Part shown: positions 27,017-35,587 of the stretch, in pieces | How positions within the stretch are numbered: the stretch's first letter is position 1 | Layout of the letters: every line of letters begins with the position of its first letter | Notes under the pieces: model-generated | What the model was told of the DNA's origin: nothing | Databases searched by the model: none | Seen by the model: the letters and a program-made list of their open reading frames with translations, nothing else | Translations under genes and position numbers: made by a program | Origin: Planctomycetota bacterium | GTDB taxonomy: Bacteria > Planctomycetota > JAJSAM01 > JAJVHW01 | Reading direction: 5' to 3' | NCBI GenBank assembly: GCA_021776825.1 | Contig: JAJFFG010000127.1 | Span: forward strand, 42,060-106,059 | DNA: 64,000 nt

Positions 27017-27706
27017 ATGATCCGCGTGACGATGCAGTTCGGCGGCAAGCCGGTGAAGAAGTTCACCTTCGACAAGGAGATGGTCACGATCGGCCGCGAC
27101 CACGGTTGCGACATCGTGATCGAGAACATCGGCGCCTCGCGTCGCCACGCGATGATTCAGCGCACCGAAGAGGGCTACGTCCTCGCCGACCTGAAGAGCC
27201 ACAACGGGACGTTCGTCGGCGGGGAGAAGGTCTTCCACCACCAGCTCACGGACTCGGATGAGTTCTTCATCGGCAAGTACGCGTTCGTCTTCGAGCAGCT
27301 CGATCCGGTGCTCGAGGTCGATGACGGCATCCAGGACGAGCAGCCTCAGATCATGCCGGACATGACGTTCCGCCTCGACCGCAAGGAGATCGACAAGATC
27401 ATCCAGACGTCGGTGCGCGGTGCGCAGACCCAGCTGGTCCAACTCGCCCCCGAGTCGGCGAAGCGCAGCCTCTCCCTCGAGAAGCAGTACTACGTGGTCG
27501 GCGGCGACGAGAACGCCGAGATCAAGTTGACCGGCTGGTTCGCGCCCTCGAAGGCCGCGGTCCTCGTGAAGTCCGAGCACGGCTGGCGCGTCCTGTGCCT
27601 CTCGAGCCGCTTCAAGGTGAACGGGAAGCACGTGGCCGACGGCGCGATCGCGGACGGCGACCTCCTGTCCTGCGGCAAGGCTCGCTTCCGCTTCTGCCAG
27701 GCGTAG
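27017..27706 (+). CDS. Protein with two FHA domains
   Basis: ATG 27017 (MIRVTMQFGG) follows GGGAGAG; the 42-bp longer frame is unlikely. The 229-aa protein has a canonical FHA domain at about residues 3-95, with Gly26-Arg27, Ser41/His44 and Asn63-Gly64 in the phosphothreonine-binding loops. A second, degenerate FHA-like fold spans about 145-228 (GGDENAEIKLTG, FKVNGKHVADGAIADGD); there the Arg and Ser/His signatures are not kept, so it probably does not bind phosphothreonine. It may read signals from Hanks-type kinases such as the one at 30041. Confidence 0.9.
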   Translation: MIRVTMQFGGKPVKKFTFDKEMVTIGRDHGCDIVIENIGASRRHAMIQRTEEGYVLADLKSHNGTFVGGEKVFHHQLTDSDEFFIGKYAFVFEQLDPVLEVDDGIQDEQPQIMPDMTFRLDRKEIDKIIQTSVRGAQTQLVQLAPESAKRSLSLEKQYYVVGGDENAEIKLTGWFAPSKAAVLVKSEHGWRVLCLSSRFKVNGKHVADGAIADGDLLSCGKARFRFCQA

Positions 27707-27741
27707 TTGGCATGACGCGCGCGAAGCGCGCGAGATGCCAA
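27707..27741 (+). terminator. Strong hairpin right after the FHA gene
   Basis: TTGGCAT (27707-27713) pairs with ATGCCAA (27735-27741), and inside it CGCGCGC (27716-27722) pairs with GCGCGCG (27726-27732) around a GAA loop. It starts at the first base after the stop codon, as expected for a terminator or 3'-end stabiliser, though the downstream T-run is weak. Confidence 0.65.
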
Positions 27742-28518
27742 TTCCGCCTGGTGTTGTTGCTGGTCGGCTCCGCGGCTGCGTCACCTCGCACGCGAGAGCG
27801 GGGCGTTACCGGTCGCAGCCTTGCGTGGCCTCATCTCCCCGCGTCACGGCGCTTGCGCTGACGCGCAACCGCCGCGCCCCGGGGTCACGTCGATTGCGGC
27901 GGGCGCTGTCGGTGGGCGCGCGTCGGGGGCAGGTGGCAATCGCCGCGCCTCCGTTGTTGCCTGGTGTGTGCTCGGTCTCGTCGCGCGTCACGCGAGAGCC
28001 AACGGCGCCGGTCGAGGACCTCCGCGCACACATTCCCCACGTCACGGCGCTTGCGCTGACGCGCAACCGCCGCGCCCCGGGGTGGGGATCCGGTCCGACC
28101 TCGTCCCCGCCCACCCAACGCGATCGCGGTGACAGCGGTGCCGTAGGGACCGGTCCACTGGCGCTCGGCGGACGACTCTCGTCATGCGGACGGCCATCGG
28201 TCGACGGCGCCTCTCACATTGGCGACCCGCACGGCCGTGGTTCGTGCGCATCGCCGTCATCGAACGCGTGCGCCAGCCACCGACGTCGCCCGCGCGATCC
28301 GTTGTCGGCGCGGGTGGGTCAGGGGACCCACCCCTACGGCGCCGTCGGCAACGCGGATCCCGTTGTACGGGCGGATCTCCTGATCCGCCCCGCCCGCCGG
28401 CGTGCGCGCGCTCCGGGCCGGTCCACTGGCGCTCCGCGGGCGACCCTCGTCATGCGCACGGCCATCGGTCGATGGGGTGGCGCTGCGACGGCGCGGTCAG
28501 CCATCCGCCGACAGCCCG
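27742..28518. repeat. Convergent-junction repeat cluster 4
   Basis: No gene in 777 bp. Two forward units follow the FHA gene (hairpin cores at 27853 and 28051, 198 bp apart). The right half carries palindromes GGGTGGGTC...GACCCACCC (28313-28334) and GGGCGGATC...GATCCGCCC (28368-28390) and the sub-repeat CGGACGGCCATCGGTCGA. No reverse-oriented full unit is seen before the epimerase gene. Confidence 0.88.
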
Positions 28519-29547
28519 CTACTCCCGCCCCCGCAGATCCGCCACCACGTCCACCAGGATCTCGTCCAACCCGCGGCTCGGCGCAAACCCGATCGTTTCG
28601 CGCAGGCGCGTCGTGTCAGCAGCCCGGCGCGTCATGTCCTCGAAGCCCGTCCCGTACGCTTCCTCGTACGAGATGCACTGGATCTCGATCGACGGGTCCA
28701 CGAGGTCGCGCACCCGCTCGGCGAGCGTGCGGATCGTGACCTCTTCCGGGCCGCCGATGTTGAACACGCGGCCGGAGGACGCGGGGACCTCCATGAGCGC
28801 CATCACCGCGCGCACAACGTCCCCGACGTGCCCGAAGGCGCGGCTCTGCTGTCCGTCGCCGTAGACGGTGATCGGACCGCCCTTCAACGCCTGACCGACG
28901 AAGCGTGGCACCACCATGCCGTACCAGCCGACCTGTCGCGGCCCGACCGTGTTGAAGAAGCGCCCGATCCGCGCGGGCAGGCCGCTCTCGCGATGCCACG
29001 ACAGGGCGAGGAACTCGTCCACCATCTTGCTCGCGGCGTAGCTCCACCGCGTCCGCGTCGTGGCGCCGAGGAGCACGTCGTCGTCCTCGCGGAACGGGCA
29101 GCGTACGCCCTTGCCGTAGACCTCCGACGACGACGCGATGAACACCGGGGTGCCGCGGCGCCCGCACTCGTGGAGCACGACCTCGGTGCCGTGGATGTTC
29201 GTCTCGAGGGTCTTGACAGGCTGATCGACGATCAGCCGCACGCCGACGGCGGCGGCCAGGTGCGCCACGACGTCAGCCCGCGCCACCGCCGACGCGACCT
29301 CGGCGCGGTCCAGCACCGTGCCCTCGATGAACTCGAGACGCTCGTGTCCGGCCACTGGCGCCAGGTTCTCGAGGCGGCCCGTGCTCAGATCGTCGAGCAC
29401 GATGGCGCTGTCGCCGCGCGCGAGCAGCGCTTCGACCAGATGGGAGCCGATGAAGCCCGCGCCGCCCGTCACCAGCCACGTTCGAGGGGTCTCGGAGTTC
29501 TCCCCGGCCATCTCGATCGCCGCGCTCGCCGTCACCGCGTTCTCCAT
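28519..29547 (-). CDS. NAD-dependent epimerase/dehydratase (extended SDR)
   Basis: A 342-aa cytosolic protein with the Rossmann motif GGAGFIGS (residues 28-35), an acidic residue pair after beta-2 (LDDLSTG), and the catalytic Ser region (SSSEVYG) with Tyr170-x3-Lys174 (YAASK). It resembles UDP-glucose 4-epimerase and UDP-glucuronate decarboxylase; the substrate cannot be settled. The first 21 residues are an extra tail. Its ATG overlaps the stop of the upstream membrane-protein gene (ATGA), and its stop abuts repeat cluster 4. Confidence 0.88.
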   Translation of the reverse strand: MENAVTASAAIEMAGENSETPRTWLVTGGAGFIGSHLVEALLARGDSAIVLDDLSTGRLENLAPVAGHERLEFIEGTVLDRAEVASAVARADVVAHLAAAVGVRLIVDQPVKTLETNIHGTEVVLHECGRRGTPVFIASSSEVYGKGVRCPFREDDDVLLGATTRTRWSYAASKMVDEFLALSWHRESGLPARIGRFFNTVGPRQVGWYGMVVPRFVGQALKGGPITVYGDGQQSRAFGHVGDVVRAVMALMEVPASSGRVFNIGGPEEVTIRTLAERVRDLVDPSIEIQCISYEEAYGTGFEDMTRRAADTTRLRETIGFAPSRGLDEILVDVVADLRGRE

Positions 29548-29918
29548 CAGAGGGTCCACATGAATGCGAATCCGATCGTGCGCAGGACGAGGGCGACGAT
29601 CGCCACTGACTTGTGACGCTTCCACGTTGCCTTCGTCGCCCCGCCACGGAGGATCGCGACGCCAAACCAGATGGTCGGCAGGTACGCGAGCACGGCGAGC
29701 GACGACGACCCGATGTGGACGAGGGACATCCAGTGGAACGTCTCTCCGATCACCTGCCCGATGACGTCGCGCTGGAACTCCAGGATCACGACCATGGTCA
29801 GATCGATCACGATCCCGAGACTGACGAGGGGCACGTGCACCCACCGACGACGACAGAGTCCCGCGCCCACGAAGATGAGCACGAACGCGAGGGTGGCGAT
29901 GAGTTCGTAGCGGTTCAC
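29547..29918 (-). CDS. Small four-helix membrane protein
   Basis: A 123-aa protein with four hydrophobic segments (about residues 5-22, 30-46, 65-88, 103-122) and His residues next to the second and third segments (FHWMSLVHIG, KRHKS). This pattern resembles DUF420/cytochrome-like small membrane proteins, but I cannot assign it. It is translationally coupled to the sugar-nucleotide epimerase downstream. Confidence 0.75.
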   Translation of the reverse strand: MNRYELIATLAFVLIFVGAGLCRRRWVHVPLVSLGIVIDLTMVVILEFQRDVIGQVIGETFHWMSLVHIGSSSLAVLAYLPTIWFGVAILRGGATKATWKRHKSVAIVALVLRTIGFAFMWTL

Positions 29919-30040
29919 GGAGGCGAGGGGACGCGATCGGGACGCGAATTCTGCCGCTTATCCCCTCGAAGATGCCGAGAAAGCGCCGATACGAGGCTGA
30001 GAGGCTTGAGCGGAGTCGCCCATCTTCCCGATGAGGACCC

Positions 30041-31702
30041 GTGGCCCCAGAGATCGAGACCAGCAAGCCGCGTAGGGACGTGCTGCAGAGTGCGCGTGAG
30101 CGTGCGCGCACGAAGCAGCTCGAGGTATCCCTACGGCGCGCGCGTGATGAGCGTGCGAGCCAGACGAACCTCGTCGAGGAGGAGCTGGGCCGCCTGACCG
30201 GCATCTACGGCCGGATGCGCAGCGAACTCGAGGAGACGCGCCAGGAACGCGACCGCGCGCTCGACGACGCCCGCACGGAGCGCGAGCGGCGTGCGCGCGA
30301 GACGCTCGAGCTGGCCGAGAAGCTCGAAGAGGCCGTCCGCGTCGAGCGCAATCGCGCCGAGGCCGCCGTAGCCGACTCGCGCGAGCGCTTCGTGCAGGAG
30401 CGGCTCGCGAAGATGCCGACGGAGCATCGCAAGCTCGAACCGGGCCAACTGCCCAAGGTCCCAGGCTTCCGGGTGATCGAGCAGCTCGGCAAGGGCGGGA
30501 TGGCCACGGTCTTCCGTGCCGAGCGACTCGAGGACGCCCAAGAGGTCGCGCTGAAGCTCCTCCACGAGGGCTCGGAGGCCTCCCGCACGCGTGTCGAGCT
30601 GTTCCTGCGCGAAGCCGCCGTGATGCTCCAGCTCGACCACCCGAATCTCCTGAAGGCGTTCGATGCGGGCGACTGCGCCTACGGGCGCTTCCTCGTCCTG
30701 CAGGTGGTCCGCGGACAGAGTCTGGCCGCGCGCGTCCGCCGGGAGGGTCCGCTCTCCGAGGCGGAGACGGTCCAGATCGCCCTCGATATCGGCCGTGCGC
30801 TGCGCTACTGCGCGCGGCTGGGTCTCACGCACCGTGACGTGAAGCCGAGCAACATCCTCCAGGACGAGGCAGGCGAGGTCCGCATCTGCGACTTCGGGCT
30901 GACCGCGCTCGTCCAGGGTGACTCGGGACGCCCGTACGGCTCGCCCGGGTATGCCGCGCCCGAGCAGCTGACGACTCCCGATCAGGTCGACGAGCGAGCC
31001 GACATCTACGCCCTCGGCTGCGCGATGTGGCATCTGGCCGTCGGTCGCCGCCCGTTCACGGGGCCCCCGAAGAAGGCATTCGAACAGGCCCGCAAGCAGG
31101 ATCTCTCGGACCCACGCTTCGAGGGCGCCGACATCTCGCCGCGGCTGGCGCAGGTCATTCGCCGGATGGGCCGTGCCGCACGCTCGCGTCGCTACCGCAA
31201 CTGGGACGAGTGCCTCCTCGACCTGATGCTCGTCGAGAAGGGCAATCCGCCGTTCGCGGCGCACCTGGCCGACGCCCTCGCCGCCGACGATCCCGCCCCG
31301 ATCGAGTCGCCCTCGGCGGTGGACGCCGGGCACCCGCGGACCGCCGAGGGTCCGAGCGTCGGAACCGCCGCGCCGCCGCCGGCGCACACCTCGGCCGCCC
31401 CCGCGCGCACCGGATCGGCCCTCGACGAGTTGCTCGACCTCGGGGCCCTCCGCGGGCTCGGTCAGCGTGCGCGCGTCGCGGTGCTGGTGGTCGCCTGCAT
31501 GGTCTCGGCTCTCGTGGGCGCCCAGATGGGTAGCGCGTCGACGGAGGGACCGGTCGAGGGTCTCGAACGGCACGCCCTCGCGATGGCCGACGACGGCCGT
31601 TTCGACGAAGCCGCCGTGGCGCTCCGCGCTGCGGCCGAGCTTCTTCCGCAGCCCGATGCCGATCGCCTGCGCGCCCTCGCGCTGCGTTTCGAGTCCCGCT
31701 AG
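30041..31702 (+). CDS. Receptor-like Hanks-type Ser/Thr protein kinase
   Basis: GTG 30041 gives 553 aa. Residues 1-125 are a highly charged coiled coil, unusual in front of a bacterial kinase. The kinase domain (about 143-400) has the Gly loop (LGKGGMA, 149-155), Lys172, HRDVKPSN (from 264), DFG (284-286) and a PGYAAPEQ activation segment. A Pro/Ala linker leads to one transmembrane helix (about 475-495) and a short outer helix-rich tail. It should sit in the inner membrane with the kinase inside. The double-FHA protein nearby is a possible reader of its phosphorylation. Confidence 0.92.
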   Translation: MAPEIETSKPRRDVLQSARERARTKQLEVSLRRARDERASQTNLVEEELGRLTGIYGRMRSELEETRQERDRALDDARTERERRARETLELAEKLEEAVRVERNRAEAAVADSRERFVQERLAKMPTEHRKLEPGQLPKVPGFRVIEQLGKGGMATVFRAERLEDAQEVALKLLHEGSEASRTRVELFLREAAVMLQLDHPNLLKAFDAGDCAYGRFLVLQVVRGQSLAARVRREGPLSEAETVQIALDIGRALRYCARLGLTHRDVKPSNILQDEAGEVRICDFGLTALVQGDSGRPYGSPGYAAPEQLTTPDQVDERADIYALGCAMWHLAVGRRPFTGPPKKAFEQARKQDLSDPRFEGADISPRLAQVIRRMGRAARSRRYRNWDECLLDLMLVEKGNPPFAAHLADALAADDPAPIESPSAVDAGHPRTAEGPSVGTAAPPPAHTSAAPARTGSALDELLDLGALRGLGQRARVAVLVVACMVSALVGAQMGSASTEGPVEGLERHALAMADDGRFDEAAVALRAAAELLPQPDADRLRALALRFESR

Positions 31703-31904
31703 CGCACCTCGCGGCGCGGAGCGGCCGGTCCGATGGGGTGTGCTGCCGTCGCTCCACAGCCGAGCGTTGCAAAGCGCGCTTGGTCTCAATCGCCGGGATG
31801 TAATGGCTGCATTACGGATCGCGGCGCACTTCGAGCCTGAGCGAACGGCACAGGCCTTGCAATTCTCCACCGTTCCCGCTCGGGGACAGGACAGGCAATG
31901 TCCC
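31703..31904. other. Intergenic stretch with a short palindrome
   Basis: Part of the 365-bp gap between the kinase and helicase genes. It holds no gene. The one clear feature is an inverted repeat GTAATG-GCTG-CATTAC (31800-31815) in a locally AT-richer stretch, which could be an operator or part of a promoter. Confidence 0.35.
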
Positions 31905-32015
31905 CCTCGTGTCGAAGAAGGTCTTCGCACGAGGTCCGGGGCCGATCACGAGGTACTCCACCTGTGTGGGTGGAGGGGCGGATGCGCCGCTAACTCTGCT
32001 TCAGATCGGCCCCGG
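31905..32015 (+). promoter_or_regulatory. Structured leader upstream of DEAD-box helicase
   Basis: Three nested or adjacent stems lie in 111 bp: CCTCGTG-t-CGAAG paired with CTTCG-CACGAGG (31905-31934); a perfect 12-bp pair CCGGGGCCGATC (31936-31947) with its complement (32004-32015); and, inside the latter, CTCCACC/GGTGGAG (31956-31975). They end 52 bp before the preferred helicase start. This is unlikely by chance and looks like a folded 5' UTR. A role in controlling the helicase is inference. Confidence 0.5.
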
Positions 32016-32067
32016 TTCGGGACGCTCTCCTTCGCGTGCGCCGCTCCGGCACCGCACAATCGTCGCG

Positions 32068-33582
32068 GTGACCCCCGACGTGCCCAGCGAACCCGACCCA
32101 GCCAGCGAACCCAACCCAGCCAGCGAACCTGACCAGGCCCGCGAATCCAACCCAGGCGGCGATTCCAGCCCGGGCGGCGAATCGGACGCGCCCCGCGATC
32201 CCGACGCCGACGCGCCGAGTGACGATGTCCGCACTCCCACGACGTTTGCCGAGATCGGCCTCCGACCGCGCGTCCTCCGCGCCATCACGGCTGCGGGGTT
32301 CACCGATCCACTCCCGGTGCAGGCGCATGCGATCCCGGACGTCCTGGCAGGTCTCGACGTCGTCGTGTCGGCCGAGACGGGCAGCGGCAAGACGCTGGCC
32401 TACCTCGCCCCCCTCGCATCGCTCCTGCTCTCGGGTGCGCGACGGAGAGGCGACGCGCCGCGCGCGGTCATCCTCGTCCCCACGCGGGAACTGGCCCAGC
32501 AGGTGGCCGACGTGGCAGATCGCATCGCTCGGGCGGCCGGACTCCGCGTCGTGCTGGTTCACGGCGGCGTTCCGGTCTCGCGCGAGGCACGGGAGCTGAA
32601 GCACGGCTCGGACGTGGTCATCGCGACGCCCGGGCGCCTCGCGGATCACGCACGCCGGGGTGGCTACCGCAGCGAGCGCGTCGCGCACCTCGTGCTGGAC
32701 GAGGCCGATCGCATGCTGGACATGGGCTTCCGCGACGCCGTCCTCGCGCTCGTCACGAAGATGCCTCCGGAGCGGCAGACGCTCTTGCTGTCGGCGACGG
32801 TTCCTCCCGAACTCGAGAAGCTGGCGGTCGAACTCCTCCGCGAGCCGACCCGGATCAAGGCCGAGACCGGAGGCGATGGCGCAGCGGTGCCCGAGGGGAT
32901 CGAGCACCGCGCGACCGTCGTGCGTCAGCCGTTGAAGCGCCTGCTGCTGCCGCTGATCCTGGACGACCCCGCGGTGCGTGCGGCCCTCGTATTCGTGAAC
33001 ACCCGTCATCGCTGCGAGGTCCTCGCGCGGCTCCTCTCCGAGCAGGGCGTGCCGGCCGAGGCGCTCCACGGCGCTCGCAGCCAGACAGAGCGCAACGCCG
33101 CGCTCGACGGCTGCCGCGCCGGCGAGGTCCGTGTCCTCGTCGCCACCGATCTCGCCGAACGCGGCCTCGACCTCCCCCACCTCACGCACGTGATCAACTT
33201 CGATCTGCCGGGCAAGCCGGCGACCTACGCCCACCGCGTCGGTCGCACGGCGCGCGCCTTCGGCAAGGGCATCGCGCTGACCCTGGTGACCCCGCCCGAG
33301 GAGCACTCGATGCAGGGGATCGCCAAGCGACTCGGCGTGCGGGTTGCCTGGACTGTCGTGGAGGCGTTCGACTACGAGCAACGCCCCGAGGGCCTCGACC
33401 CGCTCATCCCGCCGAAGAAGCGGGGTCGCAGCCCAGCGGGCGACCCGGACGCGCCGAAACGCAAGATCGTGAACCCGGTCCGACAGAAGCAGGAGTTCTG
33501 GGATCGCGCCCGCAAGCGCCGCCAGAGCAAGCGTGACGATCTCCCGGGTCCGGACCCGGGACCGCATCGCCGACGCCGCTGA
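32068..33582 (+). CDS. DEAD-box RNA helicase
   Basis: The GTG at 32068 gives 504 aa; an in-frame GTG at 31911 would place the structured leader inside the gene and is disfavoured. Residues 1-55 are a disordered Pro/Glu/Asp/Ser repeat tail (SEPDPASEPNPASEPD). The helicase core has a Q motif (TTFAEIGL), AETGSGKT (102-109), PTRELAQQ, TPGRL, DEAD (about 211-214), SAT and HRVGRTARA. The C-terminus is a Lys/Arg-rich RNA-binding tail. It unwinds RNA using ATP, in ribosome assembly or RNA decay; the specific role is unknown. Confidence 0.93.
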   Translation: MTPDVPSEPDPASEPNPASEPDQARESNPGGDSSPGGESDAPRDPDADAPSDDVRTPTTFAEIGLRPRVLRAITAAGFTDPLPVQAHAIPDVLAGLDVVVSAETGSGKTLAYLAPLASLLLSGARRRGDAPRAVILVPTRELAQQVADVADRIARAAGLRVVLVHGGVPVSREARELKHGSDVVIATPGRLADHARRGGYRSERVAHLVLDEADRMLDMGFRDAVLALVTKMPPERQTLLLSATVPPELEKLAVELLREPTRIKAETGGDGAAVPEGIEHRATVVRQPLKRLLLPLILDDPAVRAALVFVNTRHRCEVLARLLSEQGVPAEALHGARSQTERNAALDGCRAGEVRVLVATDLAERGLDLPHLTHVINFDLPGKPATYAHRVGRTARAFGKGIALTLVTPPEEHSMQGIAKRLGVRVAWTVVEAFDYEQRPEGLDPLIPPKKRGRSPAGDPDAPKRKIVNPVRQKQEFWDRARKRRQSKRDDLPGPDPGPHRRRR

Positions 33583-33652
33583 GGGAGGCGTTTCGCCCCC
33601 TCCTCGCCAGCCCCTACACTGCCTCCCCCTCGAACGGACCGCGGAGACCCCC

Positions 33653-35581
33653 ATGGCCGAAGGCAGCTCGACACTCCAGATCGTGAACACACTCCTGCTC
33701 GCAGGCGTGCTCGCCACAACGCTCACGGTGACGTGTTCGAACGATCGACTCGAGCAGCAGGTGATCCGCCTCTCGAAGTCGATCGACTCCGGCTCCGTCG
33801 GAGGTGGTGGCGGGAGCGGTGGAGCGCCCGTGCATGCCGCGCGCGTCGCCGGCGATCCGTCGCCGGTCGTCGCGTCGGGCTGGGGCGGCCGCAAGGCCAA
33901 CGTCACCTATGTCGAGGGTGCCGTCCCCAACGCCCCGCTGCGCCTGGCCGACAAGCCGCGACCGCAGAACGACTGGTACATCAGCCGTAGCGTCAGCGTG
34001 CCGGGCAGCCTGAACTTCTTCACGTCGAACGAGGGTCTGATGACCCGGATCACGCGGGTGATCCTCGGCCGCATGATCGAGATCGACAACGAGAACCCCA
34101 CGCAGCCGCTGCCCGAGCTCGCGACGCGGTGGGACGTCTCCGCGGACAAGCTCACCTACACGTACTTCCTCCGCCGCGGCGTTCAGTTCGCCGACGGCCG
34201 CCCGTTCACGGCGGCAGACGTGAAGTTCGCATTCGACGTGATGCGCGACCCGGAGGTCCAGGCGGATCACCTGCGCAGTGAGTTCGAGGACGTGGAGTCA
34301 CTGACCACGCCGGACCCGTTCACCGTGGTCGTGAAGTACAAGAAGAAGTACTGGAAGGGCCTCGTCTCCGTGGGCTACTCGCTCCGCGTCCTGAACAAGG
34401 GCTGGTACGAGGAGCAGATCCCGAACTACGCAGCCGAGTTCGACATCGCCGACTTCTCAACGGAGCCCGGAAAGCCCGGGTTCGCTGACGTCTTCAACGA
34501 GATCCGCATCCCGTGTCCGGGCGCCGGCCCCTACTACCTCGCGAGCAAAGACGACTACAACGACCAGTTCATCGCCATCGTCCAGAATCCGTTCTACTTC
34601 GGAACCCAGGTGCACCCCACTTGGTACAACTTCGTCCAGCAGCGCTGGGTGTTCATCAGCGATGCGGTCGCCGCCTTCGAAGCCTTTCGAAAGCAGGAGT
34701 TCGACGTCACCGTCGTCGACTCGGATCGCTACGAGGACCAGCTGAAAGACGACCCGACGATCAGCGGGATCTCGCGCTACTTCGAGTACGACCACATGAG
34801 TCTCGGCTGGTCGTACATCACCTGGAACTGTCGCCAGGCGCCGTTCGACGATCCGCGTGTGCGGACCGCGATGACGCACCTGATGAACCGCAAGTGGTTG
34901 CTCGAAGAGCTCGAACGCAACAAGGGCACGATCGCGGTCTGCAAGACGAAGCGCATCTACCCGAACTACTCCAACGATCTGGTGCCGCACGCGTTCGATC
35001 CAGAGCGCGCGAAGGAACTGCTCGCGGAGGCCGGCTGGACCGACTCGGACGGCGATGGCGTGCTCGATCGCGACGGCGAGCGCTTCGAGTTCGAGTTCAA
35101 GGTCCCGTCCGGACGCACGTGGTTCCAGCGCATCGGCGGCGCGCTGAAGGACGCCTGCGCAGGGGTCGGCATCCGCATGGATGTGCGCCCGCTGGAGTGG
35201 TCCAAGTTCATCGACGACTTCTACGAGCGGCGCTTCGATGCCGTGTGTCTCTACAGCCAGCTCCCGGACCCGTGGATCGACCCATACGACGAGCACCACA
35301 GCTCGACTGACCGGCCGCGCGGCGGCAACTCGCCTGGCTGGCGCAACGACGAGGTCGACACGTTGGTCGAGGCGATGCGTCTGGAGTTCGACGCCGAGAA
35401 GCGCATTGCGATGTTCCACCGCTTCAACAAGATCTTCTACGACGAGCAGCCGGAGACGCTGTTGGTGCATGGCACGGTCTCCGTGCTGCAGAACAACCGC
35501 TTCGAGGACGTGCAGGTCCGGCCGACCGGGCTGCGCAACTTCGACTTCTGGGTCAAGCCCGAGAACGTGCTGCACAAGTAG
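33653..35581 (+). CDS. Family 5 extracellular solute-binding protein (oligopeptide/DppA-like)
   Basis: ATG 33653 gives 642 aa. The N-terminus has an uncleaved-looking hydrophobic anchor (IVNTLLLAGVLATTLTV) and a Gly-rich linker, not a lipobox, so the protein is probably tethered in the membrane. The rest is a full SBP_bac_5 domain (LPELATRWDVSADKLTYTYF, FADGRPFTAADVKFAFD, AGPYYL, DPRVRTAMTHLMNR). It binds peptides or similar ligands outside the membrane and feeds the two permeases encoded just downstream. The DSDGDGVLDRDGE segment resembles a calcium-binding loop. Confidence 0.9.
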   Translation: MAEGSSTLQIVNTLLLAGVLATTLTVTCSNDRLEQQVIRLSKSIDSGSVGGGGGSGGAPVHAARVAGDPSPVVASGWGGRKANVTYVEGAVPNAPLRLADKPRPQNDWYISRSVSVPGSLNFFTSNEGLMTRITRVILGRMIEIDNENPTQPLPELATRWDVSADKLTYTYFLRRGVQFADGRPFTAADVKFAFDVMRDPEVQADHLRSEFEDVESLTTPDPFTVVVKYKKKYWKGLVSVGYSLRVLNKGWYEEQIPNYAAEFDIADFSTEPGKPGFADVFNEIRIPCPGAGPYYLASKDDYNDQFIAIVQNPFYFGTQVHPTWYNFVQQRWVFISDAVAAFEAFRKQEFDVTVVDSDRYEDQLKDDPTISGISRYFEYDHMSLGWSYITWNCRQAPFDDPRVRTAMTHLMNRKWLLEELERNKGTIAVCKTKRIYPNYSNDLVPHAFDPERAKELLAEAGWTDSDGDGVLDRDGERFEFEFKVPSGRTWFQRIGGALKDACAGVGIRMDVRPLEWSKFIDDFYERRFDAVCLYSQLPDPWIDPYDEHHSSTDRPRGGNSPGWRNDEVDTLVEAMRLEFDAEKRIAMFHRFNKIFYDEQPETLLVHGTVSVLQNNRFEDVQVRPTGLRNFDFWVKPENVLHK

Positions 35582-35587
35582 CCGCAC

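Noticed and set aside
27735..28739. ORFs inside the repeat clusters (for example 334 aa here, and several at 6465-7400, 16927-17600 and 38876-39331)
   Set aside because: The peptides repeat one another because they translate the ~196-bp repeat units and palindromes in different frames; they look like noise, not proteins.
31911..32067. Longer start (GTG 31911) for the DEAD-box helicase
   Set aside because: The added peptide is unlike helicase N-termini and its DNA is taken up by strong stem structures; the GTG at 32068 is more reasonable, though not certain.
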